From: an uncultured Planctomycetaceae bacterium
GTDB lineage: Bacteria; Planctomycetota; Planctomycetia; Planctomycetales; Planctomycetaceae
DNA: 64,000 nucleotides
Assembly (NCBI GenBank): GCA_943787265.1
Contig: CALSLT010000009.1
Span: forward strand, 124,001-188,000
Direction: 5' to 3'
Shown here: piece after piece, positions 56,357 through 64,000 of the stretch
How positions within the stretch are numbered: position 1 is the stretch's first letter
Layout of the letters: each line of letters begins with the position of its first letter
Program-made: the position numbers and the translations under genes
The notes under the pieces: model-generated
Database searches by the model: none
What the model was told of the DNA's origin: nothing
What the model saw: the letters and a program-made list of their open reading frames with translations, nothing else

Positions 56357-59300
56357 ATGTTCATAGGCTTATATGCCGCCCGTTGGCAAAAACTCGTTCG
56401 TCCACTTCTTTTCATGCTTCTGGCGGGATTTTCCTGTCTGGACTCGAACGCTCCTGCCGCTGATACGGGTTCTGCTGCGGAGGTATCCGTCCCGCCCGGC
56501 TTCGTTGCACACCTGTTTGCAGACGACGAGCTGGCTCACGACGTCTTCTCGATGACGATTGACTCGGCCGGAAATGTGGTAGTCGCCGGTTCCGGCTACG
56601 TAAAAACCCTCATCGACACCGACGGCGACGGCACAGCCGACACCGCAAGAACGTTTGCAAACGGACCAAAGACGGGCTCACAGGGGATGTTCTTCCTTGG
56701 CCGAGACCTGCTCTGCACCGGCGACGGCGCTCTGCTTCGTTACAAAGATGCCAATGGCGACGGCCGAGCTGACGGGCCGCCGGACCGGTTTCTCGAATTC
56801 AAGACCGGCGGCGAGCACGACGTTCACTCGATTCAGCGCGGCCCCGACGGGTGGTGGTATCTCAACGCCGGAAACTACGCCGGCATCACTGACAAATACG
56901 CGACCGAATCAACCTCGCCGATCAAGAGCCCACTGGCTGGAGTCATCTTCCGGCTGAAGCCCGATTTGACCGGTGGCGAGATCGTCGCTCATGGACTCCG
57001 CAACGCCTACGACTTCACGTTCCATTCGCAGGGCGACATCTTCACATTCGACAGCGACGGCGAGCGCGATATTTCCCTTCCATGGTATCGCCCAACGCGA
57101 GTCTTCCAGGCAGTGCCCGGTTCACACGCCGGATGGGTGACTCGAAGCTGGAAGCAGCCTGACTACTTTATAGACATGCCACCGGTGATGGCCGAGTTCG
57201 GTCGCGGCTCGCCGACCGGCGTCGTCAGCTACCGACACACTCAATTTCCCGAGAAGTATCGCGACAGCCTGTTCGCCCTCGACTGGACGTACGGTCGAGT
57301 CCTCAACCTCCAGCTCGAAAAAGACGGCGCCGCATTTACAGCAACGACCGAAGAATTCATGACCGGAGTCGGGCAGTTTGGTTTCGCCCCGACCGATGCC
57401 GCCGTCGGTCCTGACGGAAGCCTCTACATCAGCATCGGCGGCCGAGGAACTCGCGGCGGCGTCTACCGAATCCGCCACGTCGCCGACTCAACCTCGACCG
57501 ACAAGGAAAACCGAAGCGTCAGCGAGGGACCAGACTCCGTCGGCAAATCACCAGCATGGCCAGGCAACACAACGACGACCGAATCAAAAGTGACTGCCTG
57601 CCTGACCGCTCCACAGCCATTGTCGAGCTGGTCTCGCAGAATCTGGGAACCACTTTCGAAAGCAGCCGGACGAGATGCCTTTGAGCGAGCGGCCACTGAC
57701 CAGCAGCGAGGCCCGGCGCAACGAGTCCGCGCGATCGAGATCCTCGTCGAGCGTTTCGGCGGGCCGACCGCTTCAATATTCACCGCACTAATAGAAGACA
57801 AAACTCCGGAAGTGCGAGCTCGCACGGCGTGGGCGATTGGTCGCACAAAAACGGCCGGCGAGATTCCGAACTTGATCATGCCGCTTGTCGCCGACGCAGA
57901 TCCATTCGTCGGCCGAGTTGCCTGCGAGGCGTTGCTGGGACAACCTGGCGAGTTAAACAATGCTCCACTGGCTGCGGCTCTGGCGAATCGGCTGGGCAGT
58001 CCGACAAGGTTTGACCGAATCGCTGCCGTACGACTCATCCCACAGGTAAGCAAAGAAACATTCCGCATGCTCGCAGTGCATGCCGCAAAACGAGGCTGGT
58101 CGGCTGGCCTTTCCAACGCGATCGGGTTTCTTGGCCGGCAGTCTGGCTTCAATTCGTACTCGTTTGAAATCGCACTGCGAGTACTCGATCGCGATCTGCC
58201 GGTCGAGTTGAAACTGGAAGCCGTCCGTTTAATGCAGCTTGGTCTGGGAGACCTGACGCCACCCCAAAACGTCGCCGTGTTCGATGGCTACGCTCCCGCC
58301 CTGGACATCTCGGAATTCGACCGCGAACTCGACCCCTTCCGGATTCGTCTCGCTGAGCTGTTTCCGACGGGCAACGAACGTCTCGATTACGAACTTGCTC
58401 GGTTGCTCGCCATGCTGCAGCCATACAACGCGGCTCTGCTGACAAAGGTCCTGGTAAAGATCACCGCCGATTCCCACCCGACAGACGATCTGCATTATCT
58501 GATCGCTGCAGCGCGAAACTCGGCGTCACGCGATTCCGATCACCGAACCGCCGTCGCTCGAGCACTGGTCATGCTTGAGCCAAAACTAAAGGCAAGGAAA
58601 CTCAACATCGACACAAACTGGGAACCTCGCCTGAAAGAGCTTTACCACGCACTCGTTGAGTTCGATCCGCTGCTGCCGGACGTGCTGATCGAACAGCCCG
58701 AGTTCGGCCGTCCCAACCACGTCCTCTACATGAGCGAACTGCCGGGCGAGTTGCTGACGGCTGCCATCGCCGGTTTCTCGAAACAGGTAGAGTCGGATGC
58801 CGACTACCCGTGGACCAACGATGTCCTCTTCATTTTCGGCGAGTCAAAGAAGCCCGCACATCGTCAACTTGTCCGCGACCAGTTTCCCAACTTTGCGGTA
58901 CGCAATGCCGTGCTGATGGTTCTTGCCTCGAAGCCGGAAGAGATCGACCGAGCAAAATTCATCGAAGGTCTGGAAACTCCGCAAGTCGAAGTTCTGGAAG
59001 CCTGTTTGCAGGCACTTGGCAAACTACCACCGAGCAACGAAGGCGCCGAAAACGTCGCACTCGTCCGCTGCCTGCGTCGGCTTGGCACCGAGAAAAACGA
59101 AGCAACCGCACGCCGACTGGTTGTCGAAGCTCTCCGCCGAAACTCCAACCGGGAATTCGGCTTCGTTCTGACTTCTCCATCAGCTCCCCAAACCGCCGCC
59201 ATCAACGCCTGGACAGGCTGGGCGATCGACGACTTCCCCGACGAGTCAACAGCCCTGACATCCAACTCTGCGCCCGACGCAGCCGTCATCCAGGAACTGC

Positions 59301-59728
59301 TTGCAAGAACGGACTGGTCGACCGGTGACGCCGCACGAGGTCAGAAATTCTTCAACGCCCGATCGTGTATTCAGTGCCACGGTGGACGCCGATCGTTAGG
59401 TCCCGATCTCGCCGGAGTCGCCAAGCGTTTTTCACGAGACGACCTCTTCACCGCCATCATCAACCCAAACCGAGACGTGTCGTCACGCTACCAGACAACG
59501 ATGGTCGTCACCGATGAAGGAAAGGTTTACACCGGCCTGGTCATTTACCACTCCGTCGACGGAATGATCCTAAGAAACGCCACCAATCAGACCTTCCGCC
59601 TGGAAACATCCGACATAGAAGTTCAACGAAAACTCCCCCAAAGCCTGATGCCACCTGCCCTGCTCAAGGGAGCCACCTCGCAAGACCTCGCCGACCTCAA
59701 CGCCTACCTGCAAAGTCTCGGCAAGTAA
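56357..59728 (+). CDS. PVC-type propeller/HEAT/cytochrome c protein
   Basis: About 1123 residues from the ATG at 56357, which gives a signal-like segment (RPLLFMLLAGFSC) and a cleavage region near AADTG. A longer frame from 56102 overlaps the nhaA N-terminus and is rejected. Domains in order: an N-terminal PVC-type six-bladed propeller (GFVAHLFADDELAHDVFSM, DTDGDGTADTA, GSLYISIGGRGTRGGVYRI, about 40-370); a HEAT-like helical repeat array (about 430-940); and a C-terminal haem site CIQCHGG (Cys1004-Cys1007-His1008), followed by LGPDLAGVAKRF. Such proteins are extracytoplasmic and probably oxidoreductase-like; the substrate is unknown. It is divergent from nhaA by about 190 nt. Confidence 0.9.
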   Translation: MFIGLYAARWQKLVRPLLFMLLAGFSCLDSNAPAADTGSAAEVSVPPGFVAHLFADDELAHDVFSMTIDSAGNVVVAGSGYVKTLIDTDGDGTADTARTFANGPKTGSQGMFFLGRDLLCTGDGALLRYKDANGDGRADGPPDRFLEFKTGGEHDVHSIQRGPDGWWYLNAGNYAGITDKYATESTSPIKSPLAGVIFRLKPDLTGGEIVAHGLRNAYDFTFHSQGDIFTFDSDGERDISLPWYRPTRVFQAVPGSHAGWVTRSWKQPDYFIDMPPVMAEFGRGSPTGVVSYRHTQFPEKYRDSLFALDWTYGRVLNLQLEKDGAAFTATTEEFMTGVGQFGFAPTDAAVGPDGSLYISIGGRGTRGGVYRIRHVADSTSTDKENRSVSEGPDSVGKSPAWPGNTTTTESKVTACLTAPQPLSSWSRRIWEPLSKAAGRDAFERAATDQQRGPAQRVRAIEILVERFGGPTASIFTALIEDKTPEVRARTAWAIGRTKTAGEIPNLIMPLVADADPFVGRVACEALLGQPGELNNAPLAAALANRLGSPTRFDRIAAVRLIPQVSKETFRMLAVHAAKRGWSAGLSNAIGFLGRQSGFNSYSFEIALRVLDRDLPVELKLEAVRLMQLGLGDLTPPQNVAVFDGYAPALDISEFDRELDPFRIRLAELFPTGNERLDYELARLLAMLQPYNAALLTKVLVKITADSHPTDDLHYLIAAARNSASRDSDHRTAVARALVMLEPKLKARKLNIDTNWEPRLKELYHALVEFDPLLPDVLIEQPEFGRPNHVLYMSELPGELLTAAIAGFSKQVESDADYPWTNDVLFIFGESKKPAHRQLVRDQFPNFAVRNAVLMVLASKPEEIDRAKFIEGLETPQVEVLEACLQALGKLPPSNEGAENVALVRCLRRLGTEKNEATARRLVVEALRRNSNREFGFVLTSPSAPQTAAINAWTGWAIDDFPDESTALTSNSAPDAAVIQELLARTDWSTGDAARGQKFFNARSCIQCHGGRRSLGPDLAGVAKRFSRDDLFTAIINPNRDVSSRYQTTMVVTDEGKVYTGLVIYHSVDGMILRNATNQTFRLETSDIEVQRKLPQSLMPPALLKGATSQDLADLNAYLQSLGK

Positions 59729-59829
59729 TAATGAAGGTCGAGGGCGTGGCAAATCTGTGGACTTGTCCGAACTGCCAGCATATCAAACTCGAGAGAACAG
59801 CGATTCTGCTTCCAGAATCAGTGAATCGG

Positions 59830-61050
59830 TCAATTCTTCAGTCGTAAGCGATATGAAAATGCTCCGAGCAGTTGACCTCGCTTGACCGAATGACAATTCA
59901 GACACCGCGAGTCAGCACGCAATGCTCCGAGCATTCGAACGTCGGTGTCTTCTTCCTCGATGACGACGTTTGTTTCGCGAAACAATCGCGGCAGACTTTT
60001 TGCTTCAAACGCACTTAATGGTCGCGTTTCAACCTCGTCGAGTTCTCGCATGTTCGGCAAAGACTCGGACACGTAGACGCAAGGTTCGTCGAATTTCAGG
60101 AGGCTGACCAGTTCCAGCCTTACCAAACTCCAGGTGGTCCCCTTCTGTGTCGAACGGCGGAAGGCGTGAGGCTCAAAACCTGCAACCCGTTGCTTCGACT
60201 CGATGTACCCAAACATGTCGACGTCCAGAAATTCTGAGACACTCTCCTCATATGTTGATCGAAGGTTGACGTGAGAAGCACCACCGCGATTTGTGACCTC
60301 GCTTCCAGAATCAACATCCGTTTCTGATTCTTCGGCCCGGCTTGTGACACCATCGATTTCAACGTAACTGGCGGTTTCCGGTATTGGCTCCTCGAAAGGA
60401 ACAGATTCCGACTTCGGCACGGAAAGAGAATCGACAGAGAGAGGCATCATTCGACTGACGCCAAATCCCGACGTGATTGCAAACTCGACCGCATTTTCGT
60501 CATGAAGCCTTTCGAGATTGATTGCTCGCCACGAGCCTGCGAACTCCGATTCAGCTTGCGAAAGTCCGCCTTTGATTTCTGGCGAGAGTGCGGTTTCTTC
60601 GAAGTCTGTCGGCAAGTCATCCAACGTCGCTTTCGATTGCGAGCCTTCAACGATGCGAACTCGACCGGCTCTGTTCGCTGTTTCCTCGTACGCAAGTCGC
60701 TCGTTCAGTGAGACCATTGGAAACTCGGTCTGCAGCGTCAGGATTCGAGACCGTTCCGCAATCCCAAACCTGACCACATTCAGCAAGGACAAAATGCAGA
60801 TGATCGATGTTCCTGCCACACGCACTCGCTGACGTGTGCCCTTTCCGATGATGGCACCGAAGATACAAAGCACAAGAAGCTCAGGCCCCCACCAGATCGG
60901 AGTGAACATCGTCAGAAATGAAATGAGCAAACTCAGCAGGAAGAACGCTGCAGCACCACTCCTGCCAAAGGACTTGTGCAACGCGACAAACGATGCCCCA
61001 ACGATACCCAGCAGAACCGCGGACACTGTAAACGGGAGAACGAGCTGCAT
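59830..61050 (-). CDS. Membrane protein with C-terminal CxxCH motif, function unknown
   Basis: About 406 residues from the ATG at 61050 (GGAG 7 nt upstream; a TTG at 61062 also opens the frame). Four membrane helices lie in the first about 110 residues (FTVSAVLLGIVGASFVAL, FFLLSLLISFLTMF, LLVLCIFGAII, TSIICILSLLNVV). A roughly 280-residue acidic extracytoplasmic or cytoplasmic domain follows with no recognised fold. Near the C-terminus lies DSRCLNCHSVKRG, a c-type haem (CxxCH) motif, so the domain is presumably outside the cytoplasm. I do not recognise the family. It converges with the PVC-type gene and faces away from the blaI-like gene across an operator-rich region. Confidence 0.7.
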   Translation of the reverse strand: MQLVLPFTVSAVLLGIVGASFVALHKSFGRSGAAAFFLLSLLISFLTMFTPIWWGPELLVLCIFGAIIGKGTRQRVRVAGTSIICILSLLNVVRFGIAERSRILTLQTEFPMVSLNERLAYEETANRAGRVRIVEGSQSKATLDDLPTDFEETALSPEIKGGLSQAESEFAGSWRAINLERLHDENAVEFAITSGFGVSRMMPLSVDSLSVPKSESVPFEEPIPETASYVEIDGVTSRAEESETDVDSGSEVTNRGGASHVNLRSTYEESVSEFLDVDMFGYIESKQRVAGFEPHAFRRSTQKGTTWSLVRLELVSLLKFDEPCVYVSESLPNMRELDEVETRPLSAFEAKSLPRLFRETNVVIEEEDTDVRMLGALRADSRCLNCHSVKRGQLLGAFSYRLRLKN

Positions 61051-61397
61051 GACAATCTCCAACCTGGCGAAGAGCGTTTCGCGTCAGTGTATGACGCTTT
61101 GTCTGCGTTGCCAGATTGAGTTCAGCATTCATGGAGACTGTTCACGACGACACGACTGGCTGGATCGTTGAAAGGCGTTTCGCGGCATGACAATCGTTAA
61201 TTTCAAATGCTGTGCTGAGTTCTTAGCACCTCACGTTGATTCAAGATTTGTTCGCTATGAGTCATTCCTGTAAAAGTGCTGAAATTTCAGCATTGGTGTT
61301 GCCTTGATGTTTTTCGCTGCTAATATTTCAGCATGTGCCGAATTTTCAGCACAATGCAGATCAGGCGTCGTTGCCAGGTAAATAGTCAGCAGGAAAC
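61051..61397. other. Divergent intergenic region with repressor-type palindromes
   Basis: About 347 nt between the CxxCH membrane-protein gene (minus) and the BlaI-like gene (plus). It holds the operator cluster at 61212-61353; a divergent promoter pair is probable, although no -35/-10 pair is certain. Confidence 0.5.
61212..61353. promoter_or_regulatory. Cluster of four related palindromes, probable BlaI-type operators
   Basis: Four sites share TGCT...AGCA arms: GTGCTgagttcttAGCAC (61212-61229), TGCTGAAATTTCAGCA (61277-61292, perfect 16-bp palindrome), TGCTAATATTTCAGCA (61318-61333) and TGTGCCGAATTTTCAGCACA (61334-61353). The last three contain TTTCAGCA or TTTTCAGCA and lie 45-121 nt ahead of the repressor start. 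Centres of the last two are 18 bp apart, allowing adjacent dimers. Arms resembling GTGCT are unlike the TACA-N-TGTA boxes of classical BlaI/MecI, so this would be a subfamily-specific code. Assignment to the repressor at 61398 is inferred from position. Confidence 0.65.
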
Positions 61398-61802
61398 ATG
61401 GCAAAGCAAAAACGCAACAAATCGGAACCGGAAGTTTTGAGCCGTCGCGAACGGCAGTTTCTGGATGTGATCTATCGGTTGAACGAGGCAACGGCCAACC
61501 AGGTGTTGGAGCAATTGCCTGACCCACCGAGTTACTCGGCCGTGCGAGCCACGCTGGCTCTGCTGGAGAAAAAGGGGCACCTGAAACATCGGCGAGAGGG
61601 CGTTACCTACGTCTACGCTCCGGTCGTGACCCCGACGAACGCTCGCACATCCGCGATGCGTCATTTGATGCGAACGTTCTTCGATGGCTCGGCCATGGAG
61701 ACTGTTGCCGCGCTGCTCGACCAGGAATCCCGCAAGTTGAGCGACGATGATTTGGATCGACTCGAGAAGATGATCGAAGAGGCTCGCCAGAAAGACCGCT
61801 AA
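61398..61802 (+). CDS. BlaI/MecI/CopY-family transcriptional repressor
   Basis: 134 residues. The winged-helix domain reads EPEVLSRRERQFLDVIYRL, NEATANQVLEQLPDPPSYSA, VRATLALLEKKGHLKHRREG and VTYVYAP, the standard BlaI/MecI order, followed by a helical dimerisation tail (ALLDQESRKLSDDDLDRLEK). BlaI-type repressors bind DNA as dimers and are inactivated by cleavage triggered by BlaR1-type sensor peptidases. ATG at 61398 follows AGGAAAC closely. It is directly upstream (37 nt) of an M56 peptidase gene, the expected partner. The N-terminal basic tail (AKQKRNKSEPEV) is short. Confidence 0.9.
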   Translation: MAKQKRNKSEPEVLSRRERQFLDVIYRLNEATANQVLEQLPDPPSYSAVRATLALLEKKGHLKHRREGVTYVYAPVVTPTNARTSAMRHLMRTFFDGSAMETVAALLDQESRKLSDDDLDRLEKMIEEARQKDR

Positions 61803-61839
61803 ACCCCACCTGCCGGCACACCCGCCTTCGGAGACAGTC

Positions 61840-64000
61840 ATGACTGATTTCAACACAACCATCGAGTCGGCGAATGCGTTCATTCTTGACGCCAGCCTGC
61901 GTACTACATTTGTGCTGCTCACCACGATCCTGATTGGATGGTCGTTACGATCTGCCGCCGCGTCTTCGAGAAGACTCGTCTGGATCGGTGGTCTGACCGC
62001 TTCGCTGATGGTTCCTTTGATGATGGCTGTCGGACCGTCCGTTCCCATCGCAATCTTTAGTGAGCAATCTCCTCAACAGGAACTCACGCCGGTTGTTCGA
62101 TCTGAATCGGTCGATGAATCTGCCTTTCCGTCCCAGGCGGTGGACCTTGCCGTGACCGAAGTCGCGGCACCTGGCGACGCCGGTGGCAACGTTCAGAGCG
62201 GGGCCGATAATGAATCCGTTCAGCCACTGGTTACGGGGCCGTCAGAGCTGACACTTGCGGCACGCGAACGCCAAACTCAACAGACTGACGCGTCGCGAGC
62301 ATGGGGGCCAGATTGGCCATTGTTAATTGCGGCGACAATGCTGCTCGGCATCGTTACTCAACTTGTCCGGCTCGTTGCTGGCAATCTGCGAGTGTACGGC
62401 CTGGTCCGCAAGTCGGCAGATGACACACCGCAGGAATGGGCCATCGACTGGCAGGACGCCAAGACGACGATGCAGGTTGGCGATGCAGTATCGCTGAGAG
62501 AATCGCCGGCTGACATCTCTCCTCTGGCGTGCGGAGTGCTTCGTCGAACCGTGCTTCTACCAACGGCTGCTCGCGATTGGGAACATGACCGACGCCAGGC
62601 CGTCATGCAGCATGAGCTCGGGCATGTCCGGCAGCGTGACGTTGCGGCGATCCTGCTCGGACAGTTGGCCGCGGCCGTGTTCTTCTTTCATCCGCTGGTG
62701 TGGTTCGTCGTCCGTCAGCTTCGGCATGATTGCGAACGAGCCTGCGACGATCTGGTGTTGAACGCCGGTCAGAAACCGGTCGACTACGCGCGGCATCTAG
62801 CCGAAATTGCCAGGTCGTTTTCAACCGGACGAAATCAGAACGCAATGGCGATGGCCATGTCTCGTTCATCGAATATTGAAAGCCGAGTACGGGCGATTCT
62901 CGATGGTGACACTCCACGCCAACCGCTAAGCAATCTCGCACGCCGCTCAGCAATGTGCACGGCGTTGCTGCTGGCCGTTCTTGTAGCCGCTCCAAGGGCG
63001 GGACAATCTCTAACCGCCGATGACAGCGATCCTGCGCCCGTTCGTTCGACAGCCACCGATAATGCACAAGCTCAACCAGAGATCACCACTTACCCAGCTA
63101 GGCCGGTGGGAAATTCGCTCAGCAAACGAACGGATTCCAACAACGCATTCAGTGCTCCTTCTGCTCCCGAATCGTGGGACGTCAAGAACGGCGTCAACAT
63201 TCAGTGGTCCGTGAAGCTAGGGTCTCAGACGTACGGATCGCCCGTTGTGTCTGGTGGGAAAATCTTTGTCGGGACGAACAACGCAGGCGGGTACATCGAA
63301 CAGTTTCCGGAATCTGTCGATCTGGGCTGCCTGCTGGCATTCGATGTTGAGTCCGGACAATTCCTGTGGCAGTACTCGGTTCCAAAAATGGAGTCCGGTC
63401 GCACGAACGACTGGCCGCTTCGGGGAATCACGGCCTCGCCGTACGTTGCTGGAAACCGACTTTGGATTGTCACCAACCGGTCTGAAGTCGTGTGCATGGA
63501 CACCGAAGGATTTCACGATGGCGAGGACGATGGGTTGCTTGGCGGCCCAAACCGCAAAAGTCTGAAGGCGGGCGACTCACAACCGAAGAAACGAGCGGAC
63601 GTTGTCTGGACCATCGACCTGATGAATACTTTTGGTTCATTCCCGCACAACCATAGCGACTGCACAATCACGAGTGATGGGAAGCTGTTGTTTATCGTCG
63701 TGCCGAACGGCATGGATCACAGTCATCGGAACTTACCGTCTCCTAAGGCACCGTCGTTCGTCGCTCTTGATGCTGCAACGGGAGCGATCGTCTGGACCAA
63801 CCGCGATAGTGAGAACGAGATTCTGCACGGTCAGTGGTCGTCGGCAGCGTACGGAGAATTCGGCGGAGTGCGACAAGTCATCTGTCCCAGCGGCTCGGGC
63901 TGGCTGTTCGGACTCGACGCTTCGACTGGCGAGACGCTCTGGAAATTCGACTGCAACCCGAAAGGAGCCAAATGGATTCTCGGTGGTCGCGGAACACGCA
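61840..64000 (+). CDS. M56 (BlaR1-like) metallopeptidase fused to PQQ-like beta-propeller, 3' end outside window
   Basis: From the ATG at 61840 (GGAG 6 nt upstream) the frame stays open for 720 codons to the right edge, so the C-terminus is missing. Membrane helices lie near 22-39, 50-72, 152-172 and 268-291, a further one near 372-387 (CTALLLAVLVAA). The zinc motif HELGH (His258, Glu259, His262) lies between helices, as in BlaR1, with CDDLVL downstream as a candidate third-ligand region. After about residue 420, PQQ-like propeller blades begin (TYGSPVVSGGKIFVGTNNAG, GLDASTGETLWKFD, FVALDAATGAIVWTN). In BlaR1 the extracytoplasmic sensor is a penicillin-binding domain; here it is replaced by a propeller. 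The BlaI-type repressor lies 37 nt upstream. Confidence 0.9.
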   Translation, partial: MTDFNTTIESANAFILDASLRTTFVLLTTILIGWSLRSAAASSRRLVWIGGLTASLMVPLMMAVGPSVPIAIFSEQSPQQELTPVVRSESVDESAFPSQAVDLAVTEVAAPGDAGGNVQSGADNESVQPLVTGPSELTLAARERQTQQTDASRAWGPDWPLLIAATMLLGIVTQLVRLVAGNLRVYGLVRKSADDTPQEWAIDWQDAKTTMQVGDAVSLRESPADISPLACGVLRRTVLLPTAARDWEHDRRQAVMQHELGHVRQRDVAAILLGQLAAAVFFFHPLVWFVVRQLRHDCERACDDLVLNAGQKPVDYARHLAEIARSFSTGRNQNAMAMAMSRSSNIESRVRAILDGDTPRQPLSNLARRSAMCTALLLAVLVAAPRAGQSLTADDSDPAPVRSTATDNAQAQPEITTYPARPVGNSLSKRTDSNNAFSAPSAPESWDVKNGVNIQWSVKLGSQTYGSPVVSGGKIFVGTNNAGGYIEQFPESVDLGCLLAFDVESGQFLWQYSVPKMESGRTNDWPLRGITASPYVAGNRLWIVTNRSEVVCMDTEGFHDGEDDGLLGGPNRKSLKAGDSQPKKRADVVWTIDLMNTFGSFPHNHSDCTITSDGKLLFIVVPNGMDHSHRNLPSPKAPSFVALDAATGAIVWTNRDSENEILHGQWSSAAYGEFGGVRQVICPSGSGWLFGLDASTGETLWKFDCNPKGAKWILGGRGTR

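Noticed and set aside
1..64000. tRNA, rRNA, CRISPR arrays, insertion sequences, prophage
   Set aside because: Read for T-loop/CCA patterns, regular spacer repeats, transposase motifs and terminal repeats; none found that would support a call.

Overview
The window looks like chromosome from a planctomycete. The markers are a DUF1559 prepilin-like protein ending in an H-x9-DG signature, a DUF1501 protein paired with a DUF1549/DUF1553 'PSCyt1' protein, a PVC-type CxxCH propeller protein, a DUF1570 HExxH protein, an ECF sigma factor facing a giant Ser/Thr kinase, and a BlaI/M56 pair whose M56 protein carries a PQQ-like propeller. Codon use and base composition look even across the window. I see no rRNA, tRNA, CRISPR array, transposase or prophage genes, so this reads as core chromosome. 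Genus-level placement is inference.

Layout. 0-7.6 kb: an alpha/beta hydrolase cut by the left edge, a secreted esterase, an HSP90-family ATPase divergent from a TPR-like protein, then a lipoprotein/DUF1559 pair. 7.9-13.5 kb: a giant membrane-anchored Gln/Ala/Glu-rich protein. 13.6-19.6 kb (minus): flhA, flhF, flhG and an acyl-CoA dehydrogenase-like gene. 19.9-26.2 kb (plus): a two-TM protein, an ABC-2 type permease, a GH88-like hydrolase, a DUF1570 peptidase-like protein, a TPR lipoprotein and a small basic protein. 26.8-27.9 kb: a small membrane protein and a FliA/WhiG-type sigma factor closed by an intrinsic terminator.

28.0-36.2 kb (minus): rho, then a small WXG100-like helical protein, a 1483-residue FtsK/SpoIIIE (EssC-like) ATPase and a Ser/Thr kinase. 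The last three resemble a minimal type VII secretion-like cassette and are my main candidate for an undescribed system. 37.3-42.7 kb: cstA, csrA and a flagellin gene, with a strongly hairpin-forming noncoding stretch between csrA and flagellin. 42.8-52.3 kb: DUF1501, PSCyt1/DUF1553 (with an internal LamG domain) and a 1310-residue kinase with an N-terminal zinc anti-sigma-like motif, facing an ECF sigma gene. 52.3-61.1 kb: a chemotaxis receptor, nhaA, a PVC-type propeller/HEAT/cytochrome protein and a membrane protein ending in CxxCH. 61.2-64 kb: a BlaI-type repressor behind a cluster of TGCTGAAATTTCAGCA-like palindromes, then an M56 metallopeptidase fused to a PQQ-like propeller that runs off the right edge.

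Motility genes (flhAFG, fliA-like sigma, csrA-flagellin, a chemoreceptor) lie in four separate islands within 40 kb. Two copies of one long inverted repeat (near 294 and 17365) and a third, unrelated perfect inverted repeat (13516) lie directly behind stop codons.
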